Source: Eubacterium sp.
GTDB lineage: Bacteria; Bacillota; Clostridia; Lachnospirales; Lachnospiraceae
Assembly (NCBI GenBank): GCA_022776205.1
Contig: JALFIK010000012.1
Location: 1-6,413 of the forward strand
DNA: 6,413 nt
Direction: 5' to 3'
The translations under genes and the position numbers were made by a program. The notes beneath the pieces are model-generated. The model had not been told where the DNA came from and did not search any database. It worked only from the letters and a program-made list of their open reading frames with translations. How positions within the stretch are numbered: position 1 is the stretch's first letter; each line of letters begins with the position of its first letter. Below are positions 1 to 5,889 of this stretch, one piece after another.

Positions 1-888
1 GAAATGGAGGCTCTTCAAAAAGAGTATGAAGATATTCTGAAAAAAATAGAAAAATATGAAGATATTCTGCAAAATCCGTCTTCCATGAAAAAAGTGATGA
101 AAAAGGATCTTGAGAAAATCAAGAAGGAATATGGCTATGAAAGAAAGACGGAGCTTACGAACGCAAAAGCTGCGGTAGTGAAGAAGCTTCCGGTGGAAGA
201 AAAAGAAGTTGTATTTGTCATGGACCGGTTCGGTTATGCAAAAATACTGGATAAAAACACATTCGACAGAAACGAAGAAACGGTAAAAAAAGAAAACCGC
301 CATGTTGTTTTTTGTATGAATACGGATAAAATCTGTATTTTTACGGATACCGGGGTAATGCATCAGGTGAAGGTACAGGATATTCCTGCAGGCCGTCTGA
401 GGGATAAGGGAACTCCACTGGACAATGTGGCAAATTACGACAGTAGAAATGAACAAATTCTTCTCATCGTGTCCGATCGGGAATTAAAAGGCCGGGATCT
501 TTTATTTGTTTCGGCTTCTTCGATGATAAAAACTGTGGATGGCATGGAATTCATTGTGCAAAAGAGAACGGTTTCTTCCACAAAATTGATGCCGGATGAT
601 CGTCTTGCGGCGGTATGCCTTCTGGGAAAAGAAAGGGAAGGATGTATTGTCCTTCAAAGTGAAGAAGGGTATTTTCTCCGTTTTTCCCTGAGTGAGATTT
701 CAAAAAAGAAAAAAGGTGCTGTGGGCATGCGGGGAATGCGACTGGAGGATGAAGATAAGATAAGGAATGTATATTTGCCGGGGATAAAGGATGGGGAAGA
801 CTCTATTCTTTATAAAGACAAAGAGCTTTGCTTTAATAAAATAAGACTGATGTCCCGGGATACCCGGGGTGTAAAAGTGAGGAGATAA
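1..888 (+). CDS. parC: DNA topoisomerase IV subunit A, C-terminal part (5' end cut by window)
   Basis: The frame is open from base 1, so the first Met at base 4 is internal and the true start lies upstream. Counting the Glu at base 1 as residue 1, residues 1-55 are a charged helical stretch ending GYERKTEL, the usual end of the breakage-reunion domain of type IIA topoisomerase A subunits. Residues about 68-295 form a beta-pinwheel DNA-wrapping domain with roughly five blade-like repeats (for example VVFVMDRFGYAKIL, KICIFTDTGVMHQVKV, GAVGMRGMRL, and the C-terminal RDTRGVKVRR). The active-site Tyr part is outside the window. The subunit pairs with ParB/ParE-type ATPase chains to unlink daughter chromosomes in the cytoplasm. 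No QRRGGKG-type GyrA box is present and the wrapping domain is short, which favours ParC over GyrA. A second gyrase-like A subunit remains possible. The gene ends at a convergent hairpin. Confidence 0.85.
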   Translation, partial: EMEALQKEYEDILKKIEKYEDILQNPSSMKKVMKKDLEKIKKEYGYERKTELTNAKAAVVKKLPVEEKEVVFVMDRFGYAKILDKNTFDRNEETVKKENRHVVFCMNTDKICIFTDTGVMHQVKVQDIPAGRLRDKGTPLDNVANYDSRNEQILLIVSDRELKGRDLLFVSASSMIKTVDGMEFIVQKRTVSSTKLMPDDRLAAVCLLGKEREGCIVLQSEEGYFLRFSLSEISKKKKGAVGMRGMRLEDEDKIRNVYLPGIKDGEDSILYKDKELCFNKIRLMSRDTRGVKVRR

Positions 889-889
889 C

Positions 890-932
890 AAATGGCGGGA
901 ACTTTGATGATCAATCGAAGCTCCCGCCATTT
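890..932. terminator. Two-way hairpin terminator between convergent genes
   Basis: Bases 890-908 pair with 914-932 around a 5-base loop (gatca). The 19 positions include one A-C mismatch and one G-U wobble, whichever strand is transcribed, and a GC-rich core (ggcggga / tcccgcc). The outer ends are AAAT and ATTT, so each strand yields a short U-rich end, though neither has a long U tract. The hairpin starts 1 base after the + strand topoisomerase stop and ends 9 bases before the end of the - strand transpeptidase gene, so it most likely stops transcription from both sides. Confidence 0.75.
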
Positions 933-941
933 ATAATGGAA

Positions 942-2378
942 TTAATAAATCACAACAGGGAAACCTGCTTTTACATGCTTGTAAAGTGTTGCAGCAGTGG
1001 AATACGGACAGTTTACGCAGCCGTGAGAACCGTTCCCGCGGTAGATTGATCCACCGAAAGAGGAACGCCAGTGCGCATCATGAAGTCCCTGTCCGCCATT
1101 AAATGGCATCCAGAATGTTACATCGGAAGAATAGGAACCACCGGCAGCATTTCCTCCGGTTAAAGTGGCCGGGCTTTGTTTATAAGTAATGGAATATACA
1201 CCCGTGTATGTGGAGTGGCCTTTTGTTGGATCTCCCGTTACAATGGATGAGTTCAGGATACATTTTCCTTTTTTAAAGAGCCAGAGTTCCTGATTTTGAA
1301 TGCTGACTTCCACATAGGAATCCCCGATGTCATCCTTCGCGGAATTTCTGCAGACGCCCTTGTAAGAATATACAGGTTCCCGTGTAATATTCTCCCCGGA
1401 TTTAATATTTTTAATCAGTTTGCTTTTTTCTTTATCAAAATAAATCTTCCATCCGTAGTCCCCGCCATAAACGTGAATCTTTGATCCATAGGCAGTTGTG
1501 AAGTTTCGGGATGCACCCATCGTGTTATATTTCGCACCGAGCTGTTCAACATAATCTCCGATTTTATCTTTATTAAGGGTGACCTTAAAATCTTTGGATA
1601 CTTTGATCCAGTCTTTAGATGTGTTATAATCAACGGTTTCCGTTGTATATTTAAAATCGTATGTAACGGAACCATGCGTAAACTGATTGGCCTTTTCGAG
1701 TGCCTGTTTTACCACATCATCTTTTGCATAATACTCCGGAAGTTTATACAGACCTTCTTTTTCCAGATGGATGGAAGTGGCGCCGGAAACCAGATTCTTT
1801 TCAACGGCATTTTGAAGCTCGTCTTTCTTCACTTTATTTCCGAGAACCTCCGGTACAATTTCAAACTGGGTTTCCCCGGCTTTCAGGTAGGCATCCTGCG
1901 GTTTGGTTATATTTTCTTTTTTAAAACATTCCAGTTCGTTGACAAGTTCTGTCAGTTTATTTTTATCAAAGGTGACATCCGGACGAATCGTGTAATCTTT
2001 CTCACCGGATAAGCAGGTAAACCAAAGCCATGGATTCATTGAAGATGCGACATCACTGATCTGGTTTCCCACATCAACCTGTGTATCAACATCCGCTGCA
2101 TTGATCACTTCCGTACGTTCTTTTTCTTTGATTGAAATTTTGTGGGAAGCAATTTGTTTTGTAAAAGCTTTCTCTGCTTCCGGTACAGTCATCTCGCCCA
2201 CTTTTATATGGTTTATGGTGGTATTATGAGGAAAATGACCAGAATAGTAAAATACTCCGCCACCATAAACGGCAAGTGCCAAAACGGCAATAATAACGGC
2301 AACGATGATGCCGGTTTTGGAACGGCTGGTGCCGGTATTATCTGTTTCCATCTTATTTGGCTGTGTAGTATCGTTCAT
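942..2378 (-). CDS. Membrane-anchored L,D-transpeptidase with peptidoglycan-binding region (YkuD family)
   Basis: A 478-residue protein. A short Ser/Thr/Asn-rich cytoplasmic tail (1-22) is followed by one membrane helix at about 23-45, so the bulk lies outside the cell. Residues about 55-330 match the style of the putative peptidoglycan-binding domain (PG_binding_4) found before YkuD domains; KVGEMTVPEAEKAF at 59-72 is its typical opening. The YkuD catalytic domain spans about 353-478. It carries the family signature: His433 in GLHDAHW, then SHGCVN at 451-456 with the nucleophile Cys454. Family members form 3-3 cross-links between meso-diaminopimelate residues of peptidoglycan or attach proteins to it; which applies here is not shown. 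The ATG at 2378 has AGGGAG at 2387-2392, 8 bases upstream. An internal Met10 is a weaker alternative. It appears to be a single-gene unit with its own promoter. Confidence 0.93.
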   Translation of the reverse strand: MNDTTQPNKMETDNTGTSRSKTGIIVAVIIAVLALAVYGGGVFYYSGHFPHNTTINHIKVGEMTVPEAEKAFTKQIASHKISIKEKERTEVINAADVDTQVDVGNQISDVASSMNPWLWFTCLSGEKDYTIRPDVTFDKNKLTELVNELECFKKENITKPQDAYLKAGETQFEIVPEVLGNKVKKDELQNAVEKNLVSGATSIHLEKEGLYKLPEYYAKDDVVKQALEKANQFTHGSVTYDFKYTTETVDYNTSKDWIKVSKDFKVTLNKDKIGDYVEQLGAKYNTMGASRNFTTAYGSKIHVYGGDYGWKIYFDKEKSKLIKNIKSGENITREPVYSYKGVCRNSAKDDIGDSYVEVSIQNQELWLFKKGKCILNSSIVTGDPTKGHSTYTGVYSITYKQSPATLTGGNAAGGSYSSDVTFWMPFNGGQGLHDAHWRSSFGGSIYRGNGSHGCVNCPYSTAATLYKHVKAGFPVVIY

Positions 2379-2422
2379 TCAACTCTCTCCCTTCTCTTTG
2401 CTTATGACATAAAATAGATTAA

Positions 2423-2464
2423 AATCAAAAAACATATTCCATTATAGTATATTTAATCAAAAAA
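2423..2464. repeat. Direct repeat of AATCAAAAAA flanking the transpeptidase -10 box
   Basis: The 10-mer AATCAAAAAA occurs at 2423-2432 and again at 2455-2464, 32 bases apart (about three helical turns). The copies flank the -10 hexamer at 2441-2446 on either side. This could be a paired binding site for a regulator, but the stretch is very A+T-rich and a chance repeat is plausible. Confidence 0.3.
2441..2446 (-). promoter_or_regulatory. -10 box of the L,D-transpeptidase promoter
   Basis: On the - strand this reads TATAAT, a perfect sigma-A -10 hexamer. Transcription would start near 2434 and give a leader of about 56 bases with the ribosome binding site at 2387-2392. No good -35 box lies 16-18 bases upstream (TATCAT or ATCATT at about 2463-2469 is the best), so the promoter may be weak or activator-dependent. 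The rest of the 2379-2509 gap is A+T-rich with no gene seen. Confidence 0.55.
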
Positions 2465-2497
2465 TGATATTAATAATTCTTAAATTTTTGTTACGAT

Positions 2498-2525
2498 TTT
2501 GCAAAAAAATTACATTTTTTGCAAA
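2498..2525. repeat. Perfect 11-bp inverted repeat around the CYTH stop codon
   Basis: TTTGCAAAAAA at 2498-2508 is the exact reverse complement of TTTTTTGCAAA at 2515-2525, with a 6-base loop holding the TAA stop (2510-2512 on the - strand). In the - strand transcript this folds into an A+U-rich hairpin that begins in the last codons of the CYTH gene. It is placed like a terminator, but no GC-rich stem or following U tract is present, so it may instead be an mRNA 3'-end structure or a protein-binding site. Confidence 0.5.
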
Positions 2526-2998
2526 GCGTCCAGAAATTCCCGAACCTGAGCAGGGGTTCTTGCACTCAGAGTGGAATTATGAAAACGGGAATCCATGGTG
2601 ACCTCCTGCCCAAACCAGGAAGGAGGAAGATAAGTTTCGGCGGATTTCATATCCGGAAATTCCACTTCCGCCATACAAAACCCTTTGTAAGCTCCCTCAA
2701 AAACATCAAGTTCAATGAGATAACCGGATGAGTCCGGAATTTTATATCTTGTTTTCTCAATCTCCAGACCGTCTTTTTTTGCCAGGAGATGAAGAAAGGA
2801 CGGCTCCGAAAGAGGCATTTCCACTTCCTGCCTTGCAAGAAGACCGGCAGATTTTAAGGTCAGGATATAGTCGTCATTCTTTTTTCTTACTCGAATAACG
2901 GGTTCGGTGGAAATATAGGCCTGCATCAGATGGTCATTCGGATAATCTTTCAGATTGTCCGGAAGTGTTTTTATTAAAAATTTTCTTTCAATTTCCAT
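2510..2998 (-). CDS. CYTH-domain protein (triphosphate tunnel metalloenzyme family)
   Basis: A 162-residue soluble protein of the CYTH superfamily. It opens with MEIERKFL, the family's N-terminal ExExK motif. It then shows tunnel-strand motifs in order: VIRVRKK at 34-40, YILTLKS at 44-50, RQEVEMPL at 56-63, LIELDVFEG at 94-102 and MAEVEF at 109-114. The alternating Glu, Arg and Lys residues are those that bind metal and triphosphate in the family. It ends with VTMDSRFHNSTLS (133-145), a common C-terminal motif. Known bacterial relatives hydrolyse inorganic triphosphate or nucleoside triphosphates; the substrate here is inferred only at family level. The reading frame continues upstream to an ATG at 3034, but that start has no ribosome binding site, would lie about 10 bases from the predicted transcript start and would add a 12-residue tail through a palindrome. 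The ATG at 2998 has AAAGGA 7 bases upstream, so it is preferred. Confidence 0.88.
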   Translation of the reverse strand: MEIERKFLIKTLPDNLKDYPNDHLMQAYISTEPVIRVRKKNDDYILTLKSAGLLARQEVEMPLSEPSFLHLLAKKDGLEIEKTRYKIPDSSGYLIELDVFEGAYKGFCMAEVEFPDMKSAETYLPPSWFGQEVTMDSRFHNSTLSARTPAQVREFLDALQKM

Positions 2999-3005
2999 TT
3001 TCTGA

Positions 3006-3011
3006 TCCTTT
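3006..3011 (-). promoter_or_regulatory. Ribosome binding site deciding the CYTH start
   Basis: AAAGGA on the - strand, 7 bases before the ATG at 2998. The upstream ATG at 3034 is preceded only by an A-run, so this site supports the shorter protein. It lies 2 bases downstream of the palindrome at 3014-3029. Confidence 0.6.
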
Positions 3012-3013
3012 CC

Positions 3014-3029
3014 GGGCAAAAGTTTGCCC
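3014..3029. repeat. Short palindrome in the CYTH leader
   Basis: GGGCAAA at 3014-3020 and TTTGCCC at 3023-3029 are perfect reverse complements with a 2-base centre (ag). It lies between the predicted transcript start near 3044 and the ribosome binding site at 3006-3011. It could be an operator for a dimeric regulator or an mRNA hairpin next to the ribosome binding site. As RNA it would need to open to a 4-base loop with a 6-bp stem. Confidence 0.5.
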
Positions 3030-3050
3030 TTCATTTTTTTAGTATTCTAT

Positions 3051-3060
3051 ATAATAGCAT
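3051..3060 (-). promoter_or_regulatory. Extended -10 element of the CYTH promoter
   Basis: The - strand reads ATGCTATTAT, a TGN extension followed by TATTAT at 3051-3056. The best -35 match is weak (TTTATT, 16-base spacer, 3073-3078), which fits extended -10 promoters. The predicted transcript start near 3044 lies upstream of the chosen start codon and its ribosome binding site. Confidence 0.45.
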
Positions 3061-3092
3061 AGATTAAGAAGAAATAAAGTGAAAAAATTATG

Positions 3093-3118
3093 ACTTGCCT
3101 TGATAAAAAAGAGCAAGT
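3093..3118. repeat. Inverted repeat enclosing the -35 box of the operon promoter
   Basis: ACTTGC at 3093-3098 and GCAAGT at 3113-3118 are exact reverse complements separated by 14 bases. The -35 hexamer (3100-3105) sits inside the spacer and the right arm lies in the promoter spacer. The two arms are 20 bases centre to centre, about two helical turns, as expected for a dimeric regulator bound on one face of the DNA. Only 6 bp per arm match, so chance is not excluded. Confidence 0.35.
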
Positions 3119-3128
3119 AGGCTACAAT
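3100..3128 (+). promoter_or_regulatory. Sigma-A promoter of the DJ-1/DUF1189/cobU/sortase operon
   Basis: TTGATA (3100-3105), a 17-base spacer, then TACAAT (3123-3128): four of six and five of six matches to consensus at ideal spacing. Transcription would start near 3135 and give a leader of about 36 bases before the ATG at 3171. It lies back to back with the - strand CYTH promoter. No riboswitch-sized leader is present. Confidence 0.75.
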
Positions 3129-3153
3129 TAGGGATAAAAGACTAAAAGAAAAA

Positions 3154-3160
3154 AGGAGGG
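3154..3160 (+). promoter_or_regulatory. Ribosome binding site deciding the DJ-1 start
   Basis: AGGAGGG, 10 bases before the ATG at 3171. Another ATG at 3164 is only 3 bases away, too close for normal initiation, and its frame closes after 14 codons at 3206-3208. This favours 3171 as the start. Confidence 0.75.
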
Positions 3161-3170
3161 CTTATGAAAA

Positions 3171-3743
3171 ATGCGTTGTGTATATTTATTTTGTGCGGAC
3201 GGATTTGAGGAAGTGGAAGGCCTTACAGCAGTAGATTTATTACGAAGAGCGGGTGCTGATGTGAAGATGGTTTCTATTATGGGAAGAAAGAAAGTGACAA
3301 GTTCCCATGGGATTTCCGTAGAAACAGATCTTTTAATAGAGGAGCTTAAAGATGAGGCGGATATGCTTGTTCTTCCCGGTGGACTTCCGGGAACGGATTA
3401 TTTAAGAGAACATGCCGGACTTGCAGACCTTCTTACAAAACAGTATGCGGAAGGAAGATGGGTGGCGGCAATCTGTGCGGCCCCGTCTGTTCTGGGTGGA
3501 CTGGGATTTTTAAAAGGAAGGAATGCGACAAGTTATCCGGGATGTCTTGATAAGGTGGAAGTCGGATGCTATAAAGAAGAACCGGTGGTTGTGGACGGAA
3601 ATGTGATCACAAGCCGGGGAGTGGGAACGGCGATTCCTTTTGCCCTGAAACTTACCGAGGTTCTTTTTGGCAGACAAAAAGCAGAGGAAATTGCAGCTTC
3701 CATTGTATTTGCCCGGGAGGAAAGCTATGGAGCAGGACAGTAA
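3171..3743 (+). CDS. DJ-1/PfpI family protein (ThiJ-like)
   Basis: A 190-residue cytoplasmic protein of the DJ-1/PfpI superfamily at typical full length. GFEEVEG at 11-17 holds Glu16, matching Glu18 of human DJ-1. LVLPGG at 67-71 follows. The nucleophile elbow AICAAPS at 100-106 has Cys102 as the reactive cysteine, and TSRGVGTA at 147-154 is another conserved block. At the place of human DJ-1 His126 this protein has Tyr122 (ATSYPG), so the third active-site residue differs. Relatives have been described as glyoxalase III, protein or nucleotide deglycases, or oxidative-stress sensors; the exact activity cannot be told from sequence. It is the first gene of the operon, downstream of a good sigma-A promoter, and its 3' end overlaps the next gene by 17 bases. 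Confidence 0.92.
   Translation: MRCVYLFCADGFEEVEGLTAVDLLRRAGADVKMVSIMGRKKVTSSHGISVETDLLIEELKDEADMLVLPGGLPGTDYLREHAGLADLLTKQYAEGRWVAAICAAPSVLGGLGFLKGRNATSYPGCLDKVEVGCYKEEPVVVDGNVITSRGVGTAIPFALKLTEVLFGRQKAEEIAASIVFAREESYGAGQ
3716..3720 (+). promoter_or_regulatory. Ribosome binding site deciding the DUF1189 start
   Basis: GGAGG inside the last codons of the DJ-1 gene, 6 bases before the ATG at 3727. It selects this ATG over the in-frame ATG at 3667, which lies deeper in the DJ-1 gene and has no such site. Confidence 0.75.
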
Positions 3744-4518
3744 GATCGGATTTTGGGAACAGTATGTAATTGCCTGTTTCCGCCCGTCTAAATACAATGA
3801 ATTACTGAAAAAGAAGAAGAATAATTTTGTGGTCTATCTTTTTATCTTGATTTTATTCCTTGTATTTATTGAATCAGTGATTCCTTTTGCTGCGTGGAAT
3901 ACAAGTGTGGGAGGATTAAGAAACCTGTTTACGGAGGGGCTTCCGGCTTTTTCAGTGGCAGATGGACAATATCATTCTGAGGCGCCGATTTCTTTTACGA
4001 TAAACGGAGTGATCCGTGTCAGGGCAGATTCCGGTGTGGAACAGTTTAAGAAATCGGATTTTGATGAAAAGTATGCAGAAGAATTTCTGATCGGAAAGAC
4101 GAATGCCCTTGTTAAGACACCGGGAGGGATACAAAATATCTCTTTGTCTGAATTTGCATCCCTGAAACTGGATAACCGGAGTCTGGCAGAAGCAGTGCCG
4201 GCAATATATTCCTTCCTTATTTTCTATCTGTTCCTTCTGCTTGGGATAAAAGCAGTGCAGTTTTTATTTACTGCGTTTATGTTTGGACTTATCTGCAGGA
4301 GCAGTGTGCGTACAAAGGACGGGAAAGTCGTTTCGATGAAAGAGTCTTTTTATATTGCGTCTTACGCAAGAACGTTATTTGCCATACTTGCAAGTGTGAA
4401 TATCGCTCTTGGATATATGTTTGACAGCATGATGCTTGTCATGATATCGGCGATGCTCACAATCGGATTTATTATCCGGGCGGAAGCTTCCGTGCTTCAG
4501 CCGGATGCGTTAAATTAG
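3727..4518 (+). CDS. DUF1189-like integral membrane protein
   Basis: A 263-residue membrane protein. The N-terminus (FWEQYVIACFRPSKYNELLKK, about 9-29) resembles the opening of DUF1189 proteins: an amphipathic segment with a proline-lysine-tyrosine motif. One helix follows at 34-55. A polar domain of about 100 residues (57-156) then probably faces outside. A hydrophobic run at 157-190 may be one long or two short helices, followed by helices at about 208-230 and 232-250. The family is uncharacterised; no catalytic motif is visible, so no function is assigned. The start at 3727 is chosen for its ribosome binding site. The frame extends back to 3667, but those 20 extra residues are Lys/Gln-rich and lie inside the DJ-1 gene. 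The 17-base overlap with DJ-1 suggests coupled translation. It is followed 15 bases later by cobU. Confidence 0.78.
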   Translation: MEQDSKIGFWEQYVIACFRPSKYNELLKKKKNNFVVYLFILILFLVFIESVIPFAAWNTSVGGLRNLFTEGLPAFSVADGQYHSEAPISFTINGVIRVRADSGVEQFKKSDFDEKYAEEFLIGKTNALVKTPGGIQNISLSEFASLKLDNRSLAEAVPAIYSFLIFYLFLLLGIKAVQFLFTAFMFGLICRSSVRTKDGKVVSMKESFYIASYARTLFAILASVNIALGYMFDSMMLVMISAMLTIGFIIRAEASVLQPDALN

Positions 4519-4533
4519 AAGGAGGAGAACAGT

Positions 4534-5091
4534 ATGTCAAAAGTAATTATGGTTACCGGTGGAAGCCGGAGCGGAAAGAGTGTAATTGCAGAACAAAAAG
4601 CAAAAGAATATGGAAAACGAAGTGTTTTATATATCGCAACGGCGATTCCCGTCGATGATGACATGAAGGAGCGTATCCGCATCCATCAGGCAAGAAGAGA
4701 CTCTCAGTGGGGAACCTATGAGGGGTATCGTGATTTGGGGGAAGTGGTATGTAACACGGAAAAGAGTACGATTCTCCTGGACTGTGTTACGGTCATGATT
4801 ACAAATATTTTATTTGAGGATGAAGAGAGAGATTTTGATAAAATCAGTGGAGAGGAAATTGAAAGCCTTGAGAGCGATGTCATGAGAGAACTGAGTAATC
4901 TCATTAAAGCGATCCGTGATGAAGACAAGAATCTGATTATCGTAACAAATGAGGTGGGCATGAGTGTGGTACCGTCTTACCGACTGGGCAGGATTTTTAG
5001 TGATATTTCCGGAAAAGCCAACCAATTTGTGGCCTCATTAAGCGATGAAGTTTATATGTCGGTCAGCGGAATTCCAATGCGGCTGAAATAA
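4534..5091 (+). CDS. cobU: Adenosylcobinamide kinase / adenosylcobinamide-phosphate guanylyltransferase
   Basis: A 185-residue cytoplasmic enzyme of full family length. It phosphorylates adenosylcobinamide and then transfers GMP from GTP to make adenosyl-GDP-cobinamide, a late step of cobalamin nucleotide-loop assembly and salvage. Visible motifs: P-loop GGSRSGKS at 9-16; VLYIATA at 31-37; IRIHQARR at 48-55, where His51 matches the guanylylated His of characterised CobU; LLDCVTVMITN at 81-91; IIVTNEVGMSVVP at 135-147; LGRIFSDISGKANQ at 151-164; and a VSGIPMRLK end. It aligns by eye along its length with enterobacterial CobU. The ATG has AGGAGG at 4520-4525, 8 bases upstream. Unusually, no other cobalamin gene and no cobalamin riboswitch is seen nearby; the gene sits between a membrane protein and a sortase. 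Confidence 0.95.
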   Translation: MSKVIMVTGGSRSGKSVIAEQKAKEYGKRSVLYIATAIPVDDDMKERIRIHQARRDSQWGTYEGYRDLGEVVCNTEKSTILLDCVTVMITNILFEDEERDFDKISGEEIESLESDVMRELSNLIKAIRDEDKNLIIVTNEVGMSVVPSYRLGRIFSDISGKANQFVASLSDEVYMSVSGIPMRLK

Positions 5092-5100
5092 GGTGGCAGG

Positions 5101-5889
5101 ATGAGTAAAAAGAAAAAAAAGACGGGGGGATTCCTATCGAATCTGCTTTTGTTCATATGTGTTGTCATATTTTGTACAGCAGCCTGGAAATTGTGGGGAT
5201 TTTACCGGAATTATCACAGCGGGCAGAAAGAATATGAGAAATTAAGAGAGTATGTGAGGGAAGATCAGGAGGGGAAAAAAGAGGAATGCCCCGTCGATGT
5301 GGATTTTGATGCCCTTGCCAAAGTAAATCCGGATGTGAAAGCATGGATTTACATAAAGGGAACCGGCATTAATTATCCCGTCGTCCAGACAGAAGATAAT
5401 AATTATTATCTTCATCATACTTTTGAAAAAAGAGACAGTTATATCGGGGCAATTTTCCTTGATGCCTTTTGTGAACCGGAGTTTTTATCGGAAAACAGTA
5501 TTGTGTATGGACATAATCTGAAAAACGGGGAAATGTTTGGTATGCTGAAAAGGTATTATGATACAGAATATAATAAAAAGGCGGATTACAAAAAACATAA
5601 AAAAATCTGGATTATTACACCGAAGGAAAAGATAGAATACCAAATTTTTGCAGCAAGAGAGATTGATTCTGAAAATGACTCAGATGTGTACACCATATCT
5701 TTTGCTTCCGGGGAAGAGTATGGGAATTATCTGGAAAATGCCCGGGAAAAATCATTATATCAGACTGATACGAAGACAGATGTGACAAAACGGATGCTTA
5801 CTCTGTCAACCTGTACTTCTTCTTCTGAAAACGGACGTTTTATCGTCCAGGCAGAAGAGATACAAAGAGAGGCAGAGGGAGAGGAATGA
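5101..5889 (+). CDS. Class B sortase
   Basis: A 262-residue membrane-anchored cysteine transpeptidase. A Lys-rich N-terminus (3-7) precedes one membrane helix at about 11-33, so the catalytic domain faces outside. NYPVVQ at 91-96 and the charged linker before it are typical of class B sortases. The catalytic triad is visible: His138 in VYGHN, Cys238 in TLSTC, and Arg246 in NGRFIVQA. Sortases cut a C-terminal sorting signal of a secreted protein and join it to the cell wall or to a pilin. No protein with an LPxTG- or NPxTN-like signal is encoded in this window, so the substrate lies elsewhere. It starts 9 bases after cobU with AGGTGG at 5091-5096, overlapping the last base of the cobU stop. 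Its stop overlaps the next start by 4 bases (ATGA). Confidence 0.93.
   Translation: MSKKKKKTGGFLSNLLLFICVVIFCTAAWKLWGFYRNYHSGQKEYEKLREYVREDQEGKKEECPVDVDFDALAKVNPDVKAWIYIKGTGINYPVVQTEDNNYYLHHTFEKRDSYIGAIFLDAFCEPEFLSENSIVYGHNLKNGEMFGMLKRYYDTEYNKKADYKKHKKIWIITPKEKIEYQIFAAREIDSENDSDVYTISFASGEEYGNYLENAREKSLYQTDTKTDVTKRMLTLSTCTSSSENGRFIVQAEEIQREAEGEE

Noticed and set aside
700..930. Minus-strand open frame of 76 codons
   Set aside because: It lies opposite the topoisomerase gene, has no recognisable motif, and its start region falls in the terminator hairpin.
1674..2012. Plus-strand open frames within 1296-2417, including one of 112 codons
   Set aside because: They lie opposite the L,D-transpeptidase, whose membrane helix, binding region and SHGCVN motif make it the real gene. 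The hydrophobic look (many Phe and Ile) is the complement of Lys- and Glu-rich coding sequence.
2999..3034. Upstream ATG at 3034 as the CYTH start
   Set aside because: It has no ribosome binding site, lies too near the predicted transcript start, and would translate through a palindrome to add a tail not typical of the family.
3035..3170. Possible cobalamin riboswitch upstream of the operon containing cobU
   Set aside because: The predicted leader is only about 36 bases and no B12-box-like sequence or large fold was seen.
3164..3208. 14-codon frame starting just before the DJ-1 start
   Set aside because: Its ATG is only 3 bases from the AGGAGGG site, it is out of frame with DJ-1, and the peptide has no recognisable feature.
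3667..3726. Upstream in-frame ATG for the DUF1189 protein
   Set aside because: It lies deep in the DJ-1 gene without a ribosome binding site, whereas the ATG at 3727 has GGAGG 6 bases upstream.
4716..5025. Minus-strand open frames opposite cobU
   Set aside because: They are Ser/Leu-rich shadows of a clearly recognised cobU gene with full motifs.
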